DNA of 25,076 nt from an uncultured Oscillibacter sp. (GCA_900548505.1 URKI01000034.1:1-25076); one strand, 5' to 3'; shown: positions 14,614-21,935, numbered from the stretch's first letter. Made by a program: numbers and translations. The notes: generated from the sequence alone by a model not told the origin.

Positions 14614-14987
14614 GTTCCTTTCTCTTGAGAGTTCTCTGTGCAAGCTTCGCACAAAAACACCAGTTTCAGATCGTAGGAGAGAATGGAGATCCCGGCTTTC
14701 TTTTCCAGATGCTCAGTCAGATCTCCCAGGTCCACGTCCAGCAGCCGGCCGCACTTGCGGCAAACCAGGTGGTCGTGCCGCACGATCCGGTCATACCGGT
14801 CCGGCATCCCCTCCACGGAGATCTTGCGGATCCGGTCCTCTTCCCACAATCGATTGAGGTTGTTGTACACGGTGGCCAGCACCACCGAGGGGTAGGATTC
14901 CCGCAGCTGCTCAAAAACCTGCTCCGCAGTCAGGTGGCTGCGGGAGGACTCCACGATCTCCAGAATTTTCTTTGCATATTTGGTCAT
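14610..14987 (-). CDS. perR: Fur-family regulator, PerR-like
   Basis: This 125-residue protein is a Fur-family winged-helix repressor: the DNA helix lies in YPSVVLATVYNNLNRLWEE, the metal site in RHDHLVCRKCGRLLDVD, and two CxxC pairs (CRKC and CEAC) hold the structural zinc. At the position where Fur proteins usually have Glu (IEF in E. coli Fur) it has Asp (LLDV), as in PerR, the peroxide sensor. Its operon partner contains rubrerythrin, a typical PerR target, which supports that reading; iron-sensing Fur is the alternative. The ATG at 14987 is preferred to a TTG four codons upstream, though neither has a good ribosome site. Its promoter carries a palindromic Fur/PerR-like box, so it probably represses itself. 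Confidence 0.85.
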   Translation of the reverse strand: MTKYAKKILEIVESSRSHLTAEQVFEQLRESYPSVVLATVYNNLNRLWEEDRIRKISVEGMPDRYDRIVRHDHLVCRKCGRLLDVDLGDLTEHLEKKAGISILSYDLKLVFLCEACTENSQEKGT

Positions 14988-15006
14988 GACGATCAACACC
15001 GTTTTT

Positions 15007-15048
15007 TAGAATGATTCTAGATTTAATCCATTTCCGGTGAGAAGTCAA
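15007..15048 (-). promoter_or_regulatory. Promoter of the perR-hydrogenase operon with Fur/PerR-like box
   Basis: On the minus strand TTGACT (15048-15043), 17-nt spacer, and -10-like TAAATC (15025-15020). Immediately downstream TAGAATCATTCTA (15019-15007) is a perfect 6-1-6 palindrome. Read as 7-1-7, CTAGAATCATTCTAA differs from the PerR box of Bacillus (TTATAATNATTATAA) at three positions. Over the start site it would block transcription. Confidence 0.68.
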
Positions 15049-15093
15049 GAGAAAAATACAGCAGGACACAAGAAAAAACAAGACTCAAAAGGA

Positions 15094-15107
15094 TTAAGAA
15101 TTCTTAA
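15094..15107. repeat. 14-bp perfect palindrome
   Basis: TTAAGAATTCTTAA lies 46 bases upstream of the -35 of the perR promoter, in AT-rich DNA. With its flanks it loosely resembles the tandem boxes at 8674-8693 (15 of 20 positions). It may be an operator or chance; no factor can be assigned. Confidence 0.3.
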
Positions 15108-15163
15108 GGAAAAACTGGGGGATTTTGAAAGAATCCCGTGATAGAATTACAAACACGCAGTTT

Positions 15164-15398
15164 ATGCAGAAGTGGGGCAGGTGCGGCTGGCGAAGCGTCG
15201 CACCGGATGCCGTTCCCTCCTTTGTGACCGATGCCTTTGCGCCGGGGCGGCAGATCGAAAACATAATCGTGATCCCCATTGAAGATGAAGATTTTCAGGC
15301 GGTCTATTATTTTTCTCTGCCTGGAAAAGGATCGGGAGAAATTTCAGGAGCTCATTACCCGTCTTCAGGAAAAGAGGTTTCGGACACAGCCCCTTTGA
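15164..15398 (+). pseudogene. Frameshifted gene remnant, family not recognised
   Basis: One frame reads FVTDAFAPGRQIENIIVIPI then EDEDFQAVYYF up to a run of five T residues (15310-15314). Beyond it the protein-like sequence continues in another frame as LCLEKDREKFQELI, then TRLQEKRFRTQPL and TGA at 15396-15398. Dropping one T joins them smoothly, so this looks like the C-terminal part of a real gene broken by a single-base insertion, with its 5' part missing or decayed. The start is not defined; 15164 is the first ATG in frame. I do not recognise the family. The longer frame that runs on to 15697 loses protein-like character after the T run. Confidence 0.5.
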
Positions 15399-15432
15399 AT
15401 GGAAGAACTGAGACCGGAAGGAGGAGTCAGGC

Positions 15433-15525
15433 ATGGGAAGGAAAGCCGCACCGCATGGGGATATGCTTCTTTCACGTGATCGCAAAAATTTCGTCCGTAA
15501 TACAGCACCGCCATCCAATTCCTGA
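15433..15525 (+). CDS. Possible 30-residue small ORF or gene remnant
   Basis: An ATG at 15433 has a very good ribosome site (GGAAGGAGG, 8 bases upstream) and reads MGRKAAPHGDMLLSRDRKNF and then ten more residues to TGA, which lies in the loop of the next hairpin. It directly follows the frameshifted remnant, as a second gene of an operon would. It may be a truncated gene whose remainder was deleted. No function can be given. Confidence 0.25.
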   Translation: MGRKAAPHGDMLLSRDRKNFVRNTAPPSNS

Positions 15526-15546
15526 CAGAGGAGCTTGGATGGCGGT
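15507..15546 (+). terminator. Hairpin ending the remnant region
   Basis: ACCGCCATCCAA (15507-15518) pairs perfectly with TTGGATGGCGGT (15535-15546), with CCT/AGG pairing inside the loop, followed by GAATTTTATTT. A weak T-rich tail suggests a terminator for the plus strand. The rest of 15546-15644 shows no gene or clear signal. Confidence 0.5.
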
Positions 15547-15644
15547 GAATTTTATTTACGGTATAATTGGAAATGCTGTGTTTTCATTTTACGGCAGAGT
15601 CAATACAGGGGCATTTCCCGATCGGCGGCTGCATGTTTCCGGCC

Positions 15645-16406
15645 TCAAAGGAACAGCTCACATTCCTTCCGCTCAGAGCACACCTTTTTCAGCATGAGGC
15701 TGGCCGCAGAGAGCATGACGGGATTGACCTTGCGAGCGCCCTGCGGACAGACAGCGATGCAGCGCATACAGGAGATGCACGCCTTCTCATCTACTTTCTT
15801 CGGATCGTCTTGGTCGATGGCCTGCACGGGACACGCTGCTGCACAGGCACCACAGTTGGTACATTCTTTTGCTGCTTTGGGCACCATACCGACTCCGCCG
15901 GCTTTCTTGTAAGGACGGTTGCCGGGAATCGCAGGCTCCGAAGTGTCTGCCGCGGAGAGCTTATGTTGGATCTGTTTGGCAAAATCGGAGAGCTGTGCTG
16001 CATCCTGCTCGTCAGGCCGACCGGCGGCAAACTGCCGGGCGATGGAGTGCTCCGCAATGGCGGCAACTGCCGCGATTACCTGAAAACCGGCCTGTTTTGC
16101 GGTGTCCTCCAGCTCCGTCAGGGTATCCTCATAGGCCCGGTTGCCATAGACACAGACCAGGATGGCCCGGGCACCGCTGCCCTGTACCGCCCCCAGCCGT
16201 GCTGTCGCCACAGCGGGGACTCGGCCGCCGTAGGACGGCACGGAAATGACGGCCACATCCTCCTTCGTCAGCGAGACGGTATGAAAATCCTGCTTGCTGT
16301 CGGTCAGATCAACGGTGGTTACGTCTCCCTCCAGTGCGCCGGTTAAGTAGTCGGCCACCTTTTTCGTTCCGCCTGTAGGGCTGAACACGATGTTATAAAG
16401 CTTCAT
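15645..16406 (-). CDS. EFR1-type flavodoxin/ferredoxin fusion protein
   Basis: This 253-residue protein begins with a flavodoxin-like domain (FSPTGGTKKVADYL at 8-21 is the FMN phosphate loop; VPSYGGRVP at 56-64) and ends with a two-cluster ferredoxin: C182/185/188/192 and C210/213/216/220, each with the trailing CP. This matches the EFR1 family of anaerobes, whose role is not established; electron transfer between FMN and iron-sulfur clusters is implied. The ATG at 16406 has AGGAGG 8 bases upstream; the frame is open for 40 more codons without a ribosome site. It lies upstream of, but is not co-transcribed directly with, the perR-hydrogenase operon, and both may belong to one redox island. 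Confidence 0.88.
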   Translation of the reverse strand: MKLYNIVFSPTGGTKKVADYLTGALEGDVTTVDLTDSKQDFHTVSLTKEDVAVISVPSYGGRVPAVATARLGAVQGSGARAILVCVYGNRAYEDTLTELEDTAKQAGFQVIAAVAAIAEHSIARQFAAGRPDEQDAAQLSDFAKQIQHKLSAADTSEPAIPGNRPYKKAGGVGMVPKAAKECTNCGACAAACPVQAIDQDDPKKVDEKACISCMRCIAVCPQGARKVNPVMLSAASLMLKKVCSERKECELFL

Positions 16407-16505
16407 CAGAATATCCTCCTTTTGCTCGGCAATGCGCCAGAAAATCATGTAATGCAGGTTTTGCCATTCCTTCGTTGAAGACAGAGATCCGTCCGTGGTC
16501 AAATG

Positions 16506-16535
16506 AAAAAGCGCCGCAGTGTTCACTGCGGCGCT
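16506..16535 (-). terminator. Terminator of tRNA-Ala
   Basis: A 12-bp stem AGCGCCGCAGTG / CACTGCGGCGCT (16510-16521 and 16524-16535) followed on the minus strand by TTTTT (16510-16506). A T run on the plus side (16541-16546) makes it look bidirectional. Confidence 0.85.
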
Positions 16536-16545
16536 CTCTGTTTTT

Positions 16546-16621
16546 TGGTGGACCTAATCGGGATCGAACCGACGACCTTACGGATGCGAACCGTACGCTC
16601 TCCCAGCTGAGCTATAGGCCC
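16546..16621 (-). tRNA. tRNA-Ala (anticodon CGC)
   Basis: The 76-nt cloverleaf is complete: acceptor GGGCCTA/TAGGTCC including the G3:U70 pair that marks alanine tRNAs, D arm GCTC/GAGC, anticodon stem TACGG/CCGTA with loop TTCGCAT (anticodon CGC, reading GCG), T arm with TTCGATC, A73 and an encoded CCA end. CGC is the less common alanine anticodon and fits a GC-rich genome. Confidence 0.96.
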
Positions 16622-16673
16622 AAATATGAAATTACAGCGCGAGGCGACCCGCAACTGCTCAACGGCAAAAAAT

Positions 16674-16701
16674 ATTATACCATAAATTCCTGGATTGTAA
16701 A
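16674..16701 (-). promoter_or_regulatory. Promoter of tRNA-Ala
   Basis: On the minus strand TTTACA (16701-16696), 16-nt spacer, and TATAAT (16679-16674) preceded by an extended TGG. About 45 bases separate the start site from the tRNA. Confidence 0.8.
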
Positions 16702-16734
16702 GACTGATTTTTTCGGAAAAACAAAAATTTTCAG

Positions 16735-16763
16735 TTGCCAATTGGAGAATCATATAGTAAAAT
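16735..16763 (+). promoter_or_regulatory. Promoter of SRP RNA and dnaX
   Basis: TTGCCA (16735-16740), a 17-nt spacer and TAAAAT (16758-16763). Transcription would begin near 16770, just before the SRP RNA. It is divergent from the tRNA promoter. Confidence 0.78.
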
Positions 16764-16780
16764 AGACAGGCTATCAGATA

Positions 16781-16917
16781 GTCCTCCGCAAGCAGCTGCG
16801 GAGCCGGTCTCGCGCAATGGATGCCCGTGAACCATGTCAGGCGGGGAACCGAGCAGCATTAAGCGGGATATTCCATGTGCCGCGAGGGTGCCGGTTCCGC
16901 AGCTGCATACGGAGGAC
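16781..16917 (+). ncRNA. ffs: Signal recognition particle RNA (4.5S/scRNA)
   Basis: The conserved Ffh-binding hairpin is present: GTCAGG (16836-16841), CGG-GGAA-CCG tetraloop stem (16842-16851) and AGCAGC (16852-16857). The ends pair: GTCCTCC (16781-16787) with GGAGGAC (16911-16917), then GCAGCTGCGGA with its complement. About 137 nt is longer than the E. coli RNA and shorter than the roughly 270-nt Bacillus RNA. The T-rich tail (16918-16927) acts as terminator. The position just before dnaX is the same as in many Bacillota. The exact 5' end could be up to 11 bases earlier. Confidence 0.92.
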
Positions 16918-16927
16918 TTTATTTTTT
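16918..16927 (+). terminator. T tract ending SRP RNA
   Basis: TTTATTTTTT follows the closing stem of the SRP RNA and ends 17 bases before the dnaX start. No other promoter is obvious for dnaX, so it probably depends on read-through. Confidence 0.6.
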
Positions 16928-16944
16928 GAGGCGGGAGGTGCTGC

Positions 16945-18699
16945 ATGTATCAGGCCCTGTATCGAAAATGGCGGCCAAAGACGTTCTCCGACGTGATCGG
17001 TCAGTCCCATATCACCCAGACGCTGCAAAAGCAGGTGGCTGAGGGACGCACCTCCCATGCGTATCTGTTTACCGGCACCCGGGGCACCGGCAAGACCACC
17101 TGCGCCAAGATCCTGGCCAAGGCGGTCAACTGCGAGCATCCGGTGGACGGAGATCCCTGCAACTGCTGCGCCAGCTGCCTGGGCATCGAAAACGGCAGTT
17201 TCCTGGATGTGCTGGAGCTGGACGCCGCCTCCAACAACGGCGTGGATCAGGTGCGGGCATTGCGGGACGAGGCCATTTACTCCCCCGCCAACGTGAAAAA
17301 GCGGGTCTACATCGTCGATGAGGTCCACATGCTCTCCACGGCGGCGTTCAACGCGCTTTTGAAGATCCTGGAGGAGCCGCCTGCGCATCTGATGTTTATT
17401 CTGGCTACCACGGAGCTGCACAAGGTGCCTGCCACCATCCTCTCCCGGTGCCAGCGGTTTTCTTTCAAGCGCATCCTGCCCCAGGACATTGCCGCGCGGC
17501 TTTCCTATGTGGCATCTCAGGAGGGCATTGACCTGACGGCCGATGGCGCAGAGCTGCTCAGCCGTCTGGCGGACGGTGCTCTGCGGGATGGCTTGTCTCT
17601 TTTGGACCAATGCGCGGCTGCAGGCGGAAAGGTGGACAGCGCTGCAGTGCTGGATGTACTGGGTCTGGCAGGCAATCTGCAGACGGCCCAGCTGATGGAA
17701 TGTGTGCTGCGGCGGGACGCCCAGCAGGCACTGCTGCTTTTGAACCAGCTTTATGCAGGCGGCAAGGACGTGGGCGCCGTGCTCTCGGAGCTTTCCACTC
17801 TGGTGCGGGATCTGCTGCTGCGGCGGACAGCGCCCGAGGGCGGCGAAGCGCTGCTCTCCGGCGGATTCGACTCTGCCACACTGGATCGCCTGGGCAGGGA
17901 GGTACCTGCCGGGAGGCTCATTTATCTTGCCTCCACCGTGCAAAAGGCGGCGGCAGATCTCTACTACAGTGCAAACCGGCGCACGGACGCAGAGCTTTGT
18001 CTGCTGCGGCTGTGTGATGAGTCCCTCTGCGGCGACCTGACGGCCCTGGAGGCGCGGATGCTGCGTCTGGAAGAAGCGGTACAGCGGGGAAAGATCCTGC
18101 GCTCCGCCGGCAGCCAGGCACAGTCGGCACCCCAGCAGCCCCAGCCCCGGAAGGAAGTGCAGAAGCCGGCAGAAAAGCCGATTCCCGAAGAGGAAGAGCG
18201 GCCGCCCCTGCCGGAGGAACCGCCTCTTCCCGAGGAGCCCGGCGTCCGGGTGTTCGACATCCCGGAGGAGCCTGTGCAGCCGGTCCGGCAGGCAGCCGAG
18301 ACGGTGACGCCCAGACCGGCCGACAGCGTGCCCCAGGCACCTGTCGGAGGCGGGGCGGGCAGTCAGGTGCGTGGCTGTACGGCAGACGGCGCCTGGTGGC
18401 GCACGCTGGCGGAGGTGTGCAAGGGCAGGCTCTCCCCCATGTACCGGGCATTTTTGGATATGTGCACCGGCGTTTTGGAGGGCGACACCGTGACCGTCTA
18501 CGCGCCGGACGACATTACCCTGGGCCGTCTGGACAACGACCGGGTGCGGGGCGTGCTATCCGAAGAGGCCTCCAATGCCGTGGGCAGTGCCGTGCGGCTC
18601 ATGTTCCATGTGGGAGCGCCGCCGCAGGCGTCTCCCCAGGAGAATTTGCAGAACCTGCTGAAATTCAGCAGTCAGTTCGATAACATTCAGATCAAATAA
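16945..18699 (+). CDS. dnaX: DNA polymerase III subunit gamma/tau
   Basis: This 584-residue protein is the clamp-loader ATPase that assembles the replisome and loads the sliding clamp. The N-terminal YRKWRPKTFSDVIGQ is diagnostic; Walker A is GTRGTGKT (44-51), the zinc cysteines are C63, C72, C75 and C78, Walker B is VYIVDEVHML, and LSRCQRF is the sensor segment with the Arg finger. Domain III follows, then a Pro/Glu-rich linker (about 393-480) and a C-terminal tau-like domain. GGGAGGTG precedes the ATG. I found no A-AAA-AAG slippery heptamer, so a programmed gamma form is not evident. It follows SRP RNA and precedes ybaB. Confidence 0.97.
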   Translation: MYQALYRKWRPKTFSDVIGQSHITQTLQKQVAEGRTSHAYLFTGTRGTGKTTCAKILAKAVNCEHPVDGDPCNCCASCLGIENGSFLDVLELDAASNNGVDQVRALRDEAIYSPANVKKRVYIVDEVHMLSTAAFNALLKILEEPPAHLMFILATTELHKVPATILSRCQRFSFKRILPQDIAARLSYVASQEGIDLTADGAELLSRLADGALRDGLSLLDQCAAAGGKVDSAAVLDVLGLAGNLQTAQLMECVLRRDAQQALLLLNQLYAGGKDVGAVLSELSTLVRDLLLRRTAPEGGEALLSGGFDSATLDRLGREVPAGRLIYLASTVQKAAADLYYSANRRTDAELCLLRLCDESLCGDLTALEARMLRLEEAVQRGKILRSAGSQAQSAPQQPQPRKEVQKPAEKPIPEEEERPPLPEEPPLPEEPGVRVFDIPEEPVQPVRQAAETVTPRPADSVPQAPVGGGAGSQVRGCTADGAWWRTLAEVCKGRLSPMYRAFLDMCTGVLEGDTVTVYAPDDITLGRLDNDRVRGVLSEEASNAVGSAVRLMFHVGAPPQASPQENLQNLLKFSSQFDNIQIK

Positions 18700-18730
18700 G
18701 CTAGAATCATCAGTAAAAGGAGAAATCACT

Positions 18731-19099
18731 ATGGGTTACAGTGCACGCCGTGGATTCAGCAACGGCAGTATGCGGCCTACCGGCGCCCAGCGCCAGGCGG
18801 AGATGCAGCAGAAGATCCAGCAGATGCAGGAGCAGATGACCGCTGCTCAGGAGGCTGTGGAGGCCCAGGTCTTTACCGCCAGCGTCGGCGGCGGTGTGGT
18901 GGAGGCCAAGGTCAACGGCAAGAAGGAAGTGCAGTCCATTTCCATCAAGCCCGAGGCCGTGGACCCCGAGGATGTAGAGATGCTGCAGGACCTGGTGGTC
19001 TCTGCCGTCAACGAGGCTCTGCGCCAGGCGGACGAGGCCATGGAAAAGAGCATCTCCGGCGTGACCGGCGGGCTCAATCTGGGCGCGTTCGGACTTTGA
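18731..19099 (+). CDS. YbaB/EbfC nucleoid-associated protein
   Basis: This 122-residue protein belongs to the YbaB/EbfC family of small dimeric DNA-binding proteins. A basic N-terminal tail is followed by the long helix AQRQAEMQQKIQQMQEQM and the beta sheet FTASVGGGVVEAKVNGKKEV, then VDPEDVEMLQDLVVSAVNEAL, the conserved core. AAGGAG lies 8 bases before the ATG. It follows dnaX by 31 bases, as in most bacteria, and a terminator comes soon after it. The usual next gene, recR, is absent. Confidence 0.94.
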   Translation: MGYSARRGFSNGSMRPTGAQRQAEMQQKIQQMQEQMTAAQEAVEAQVFTASVGGGVVEAKVNGKKEVQSISIKPEAVDPEDVEMLQDLVVSAVNEALRQADEAMEKSISGVTGGLNLGAFGL

Positions 19100-19128
19100 G
19101 AACGAGCCGGCACCAGCCGGTAAAAAAG

Positions 19129-19156
19129 GAGCGGGGCCGCAGGCTCCGCTCTTTTT
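19129..19156 (+). terminator. Terminator after ybaB
   Basis: GAGCGGGGCC (19129-19138) pairs with GGCTCCGCTC (19142-19151, one G:U pair) around a 3-nt loop, then TTTTT. The T tract touches the ribosome site of the next gene, so this hairpin may tune rather than fully block expression of the DUF4127 gene. Confidence 0.8.
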
Positions 19157-19169
19157 GGAAGGAGGTCCT

Positions 19170-20942
19170 ATGAAACAACGAATCCTGGCGGCCCTGCTGG
19201 CCTGTCTGCTGCTGAGCGGCTGCGCCCAGACGCCGGTGTACACGGCGGAAGAAGAGGTGAACGGTCCGGCAGTGGCCTATGTGCCTCTGGACGACCGGCC
19301 GGACAATGTGGAGCGGGTGCAGTATCTGGCATGGTCTTTGGGATATGACCTGCAGATGCCCCAGGCGGACGATTACCGTACTCGCCTGCAGGGGCAGCCC
19401 CTCAACGAAAACGGTACCCAGTACGGCGACCGGGCCGACCTCTATGAGTGGGTGCTGGCCCAGGAGGAGGCTGGCTGCGACCGGTATATCCTCTCCATGG
19501 ATCAGCTGCTCTCCGGCGGACTGGTCAATTCCCGCTCCATGTGGACCAACGAGGCGGTGACCCTCTCCGACGGGACAACCCTCACGGAGCCGGAGCTGCT
19601 CTCGGCCTTGCTGGAGACCCTGGCCCGGGACGAAAACAACCAGGTATGGCTGCTGGACAGCGTGATGCGCCTGGCCCCCACAGTGGGCTATGACCACTGG
19701 GACCTGGACGGCTACAACGCCCTGCGTGCCTACGGCATGGCGGGGAGACCCGTGCTGGAGGGGGAAGCCCTGACGGTGGAAGCCATTGAGGCGGATTACC
19801 GCCTGGGAAGCGATGGAAGCCAGCTGTCTCTGGGCGAGTTCGGCCTGGAGGAATGGGAAGTGGAGGAGTACCTCAGCGCCCGCAGCCGCAAACTGGAGTT
19901 GGCCGGGCAGATGATGGAGACGGTGACCGGCGATGGCTATGGGAATTTCCATGTGCTCATCGGCATCGACGACTCCTCCGAGGAGGACAGCATCCAGAAA
20001 AACGAGATCGCCTACCTGCGCAGCCTCCTGCGTCAGGGGGATGCGCTGCTCTCCGGCGTGGACGATCTGGCGTTCAAGGCAGTTACCCGGCTCTATCTGG
20101 ACGAGCAGGGCTGGGATGGAGCCACCGCCGCCGTCCGCTACTACGGCGGCACGGAGGACCAGCCCGCCTGCGCCTATGACTACAAGCCCCTCCAGGAGAT
20201 CATGGCGGAGCATTTCGACTTTTTCGACCTGGAGGAATCTCCCGACGGAGAGTTGCAGATCCTGGTGCTGACCCAGCCTCTGGACGAGGTGGAGGCGCAG
20301 AACTACTGCAATTCGCTGGTGATGGATCTGCGTCAGTGCCAGATCCAGGGACAGCCGGTGATCGTGATCGATGCGGGCAACGGCCGCTACGGTATGCAGT
20401 TCCACGAAATGCTCACGGAGCAGACGGAGCTGGGCGGGCTTTTGAGCTATGCAGGATTTTTGGACATGGCCATCGTCACCGGTACGGCCCTGAGCCACGG
20501 TGTGGCCCGCTACGCCCGACTGGAGGCCGGAAGACCTTCGGACGCGGAGAACCGGGCCTTTGCCAGAACGCTGGCCGACAGCATCCTCAAGGATTTCTGC
20601 TATAAGAACATCGTCCGGGACAAGCTGCTCAATTATATCCGCAGCGACCTGGGCGCCAACCCCGATAACTTCTGGCAGCCGGAGACGAACCGCAATGCCA
20701 TCCGCCAGATGCTGGAGCGGGAGATGGAGGAGTGCACCAAGCCGGTGATCCGGAATCTGGAATCCAGCAACATGGCCGTGGTGCCGCACCCGGCTCCCAC
20801 AGGAGATCGGATCGGCTGGGGCAGCGTGCTGCTGGGCAACTACCGCTTCCCCTGGGACCGGGCCTTTGAGATCGGCATGGACATCGAGTTGGGGGCATTC
20901 ACCGCCCAGCACAAGGGCACCTATGAAATGTATACTCCCTGA
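19170..20942 (+). CDS. DUF4127-family lipoprotein
   Basis: This 590-residue protein has a lipoprotein signal (LACLLLSGC, lipidated cysteine at 18). The mature part matches the DUF4127 family: it opens with VAYVPLDDRPDNVERVQYLA, continues with YILSMDQLLSGGLVNSRS and later has LIGIDDSSEEDSIQKNE and IDAGNGRYG. The family is widespread in Bacillota, of unknown function; acidic and polar motifs suggest a hydrolase-like fold on the outer face of the membrane. GGAAGGAGG precedes the ATG at 19170; an upstream TTG would read through that site. It takes the place of recR after ybaB, and a terminator lies directly before it. No own promoter is apparent. Confidence 0.85.
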   Translation: MKQRILAALLACLLLSGCAQTPVYTAEEEVNGPAVAYVPLDDRPDNVERVQYLAWSLGYDLQMPQADDYRTRLQGQPLNENGTQYGDRADLYEWVLAQEEAGCDRYILSMDQLLSGGLVNSRSMWTNEAVTLSDGTTLTEPELLSALLETLARDENNQVWLLDSVMRLAPTVGYDHWDLDGYNALRAYGMAGRPVLEGEALTVEAIEADYRLGSDGSQLSLGEFGLEEWEVEEYLSARSRKLELAGQMMETVTGDGYGNFHVLIGIDDSSEEDSIQKNEIAYLRSLLRQGDALLSGVDDLAFKAVTRLYLDEQGWDGATAAVRYYGGTEDQPACAYDYKPLQEIMAEHFDFFDLEESPDGELQILVLTQPLDEVEAQNYCNSLVMDLRQCQIQGQPVIVIDAGNGRYGMQFHEMLTEQTELGGLLSYAGFLDMAIVTGTALSHGVARYARLEAGRPSDAENRAFARTLADSILKDFCYKNIVRDKLLNYIRSDLGANPDNFWQPETNRNAIRQMLEREMEECTKPVIRNLESSNMAVVPHPAPTGDRIGWGSVLLGNYRFPWDRAFEIGMDIELGAFTAQHKGTYEMYTP

Positions 20943-20948
20943 AACAGC

Positions 20949-20984
20949 AAAAAGCAGAGGCCGCGAAAGCGGCCTCTGCTTTTT
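20949..20984. terminator. Bidirectional terminator between convergent genes
   Basis: AAAAA-GCAGAGGCCGC, GAAA tetraloop, GCGGCCTCTGC-TTTTT: a perfect 11-bp stem flanked by A and T tracts. It ends both the DUF4127 gene (plus) and the membrane protein gene (minus). Confidence 0.93.
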
Positions 20985-21000
20985 CGTTATTGGGAAAGAA

Positions 21001-21765
21001 TCACAGCTGCTTGACCGTGTAGTACACAGCCAGGGCAAATACCACGAGGCCCAGGCCCCACATGGCATAATAAGCGGCGGTGGCGCTGATGAGCGCGACG
21101 ACCAGCGCCACGGCGGACAGGGCGCAGGCCACATACACGGGCAGCACATCCGCGGAGGCGGGCAGCACCCGCAAAGAGCCCAGCATGCCGCCCTTTTGGT
21201 CGGCACGGCGGGCCAGCAGGGCGATGACAGCCAGCACCAGGATATACGCCACGGCGATTACCCGCACGTAGACGCCCAGGTACATGCTGGAAAGCTCACG
21301 GCGGCACACCCAAAGCACCACCAGGCTCAGGCCCAGAATGGTCAGGGCATAGGCGCACTCCCGGTCATAGAGCTGCCAGAGAATGCCCAGCAGCATCACC
21401 AGAAAGACGACAACGGTCAAAAGAGAGAGGGCCGGAGCGTTAAAAAGGCGGATCAGGCCGGAGGCCCCGCCCAGGAAAGCGCCTGCGCCGGTGATATACC
21501 AGGCGATGGTGCGCTTTTTTTTGTCCTTGCGCCAGACGGCCGCAAGGGCCAGGCCGGCCAGGAACACAACGCCGCCTGCAGCGGCCAGATACACAAGATA
21601 GTCAAACCAGGCGATCATCTGTACCGCAGTGCCAGTGACATAAAAGCGGCGGATGATCAGCAGATACAGCTCCGCGACCAGGCCGGCCAGAAACAGCTTC
21701 ATGGCGCCGTTCATGGTTTCGGTACCCTTGACCGGCTTGGACTGATTGTTTGGATTCTTTGGCAT
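21001..21765 (-). CDS. Multi-pass membrane protein of unknown function
   Basis: This 254-residue protein has a short polar N terminus and about seven to eight hydrophobic segments (first at about 21-40) alternating with short loops; the loop WRKDKKKR is strongly basic. I recognise no family or catalytic residue. The start is uncertain: the ATG at 21765 has GGAGG 11 bases upstream, while one 9 codons earlier (21792) lacks a ribosome site. It has a good own promoter, divergent from apbE, and shares a bidirectional terminator with the DUF4127 gene. A link with the apbE cluster is possible but rests only on the shared intergenic region. Confidence 0.65.
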   Translation of the reverse strand: MPKNPNNQSKPVKGTETMNGAMKLFLAGLVAELYLLIIRRFYVTGTAVQMIAWFDYLVYLAAAGGVVFLAGLALAAVWRKDKKKRTIAWYITGAGAFLGGASGLIRLFNAPALSLLTVVVFLVMLLGILWQLYDRECAYALTILGLSLVVLWVCRRELSSMYLGVYVRVIAVAYILVLAVIALLARRADQKGGMLGSLRVLPASADVLPVYVACALSAVALVVALISATAAYYAMWGLGLVVFALAVYYTVKQL

Positions 21766-21802
21766 ATCAATGACGACCTCCAACGGGTTCATTTCAGAGT
21801 TT

Positions 21803-21831
21803 TGTCAATCAAACTGAGACTGATATTGACA
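21803..21831. promoter_or_regulatory. Inverted repeat between the membrane gene and apbE
   Basis: TGTCAAT (21803-21809) and ATTGACA (21825-21831) form a perfect 7-bp dyad with 15 bases between, in the leader of the membrane protein gene just downstream of its start site. It could bind a repressor. Confidence 0.4.
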
Positions 21832-21840
21832 TTCTTTAAG

Positions 21841-21869
21841 ATTATAGCAGATTCTTTCACCTTTTGCAA
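21841..21869 (-). promoter_or_regulatory. Promoter of the membrane protein gene
   Basis: On the minus strand TTGCAA (21869-21864), 17-nt spacer, extended TGC and TATAAT (21846-21841). Confidence 0.8.
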
Positions 21870-21906
21870 GGGTAACCTGGGAGGGGAGGTTCTCTCTGAA
21901 TTTTTG

Positions 21907-21935
21907 TTGAGATGCTGCAGTGCCCGTGCTATACT
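21907..21935 (+). promoter_or_regulatory. Promoter of the apbE cluster
   Basis: TTGAGA (21907-21912), 17-nt spacer, extended TGC and TATACT (21930-21935). It is divergent from the membrane protein promoter, with 37 bases between the two -35 boxes. Confidence 0.78.

Noticed and set aside
15125..15697. 190-codon plus-strand frame as one intact gene
   Set aside because: Only its first half looks protein-like; after the T5 run the sensible sequence moves to another frame, and the tail overlaps the EFR1 gene and a hairpin.
18060..18300. Programmed frameshift site in dnaX
   Set aside because: I found no A-AAA-AAG heptamer with a following hairpin in the linker region, so a short gamma product is not supported.
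19074..21206. Minus-strand frame of 710 codons opposite the DUF4127 gene
   Set aside because: A shadow that also crosses the terminator at 20949-20984 and has no family features.
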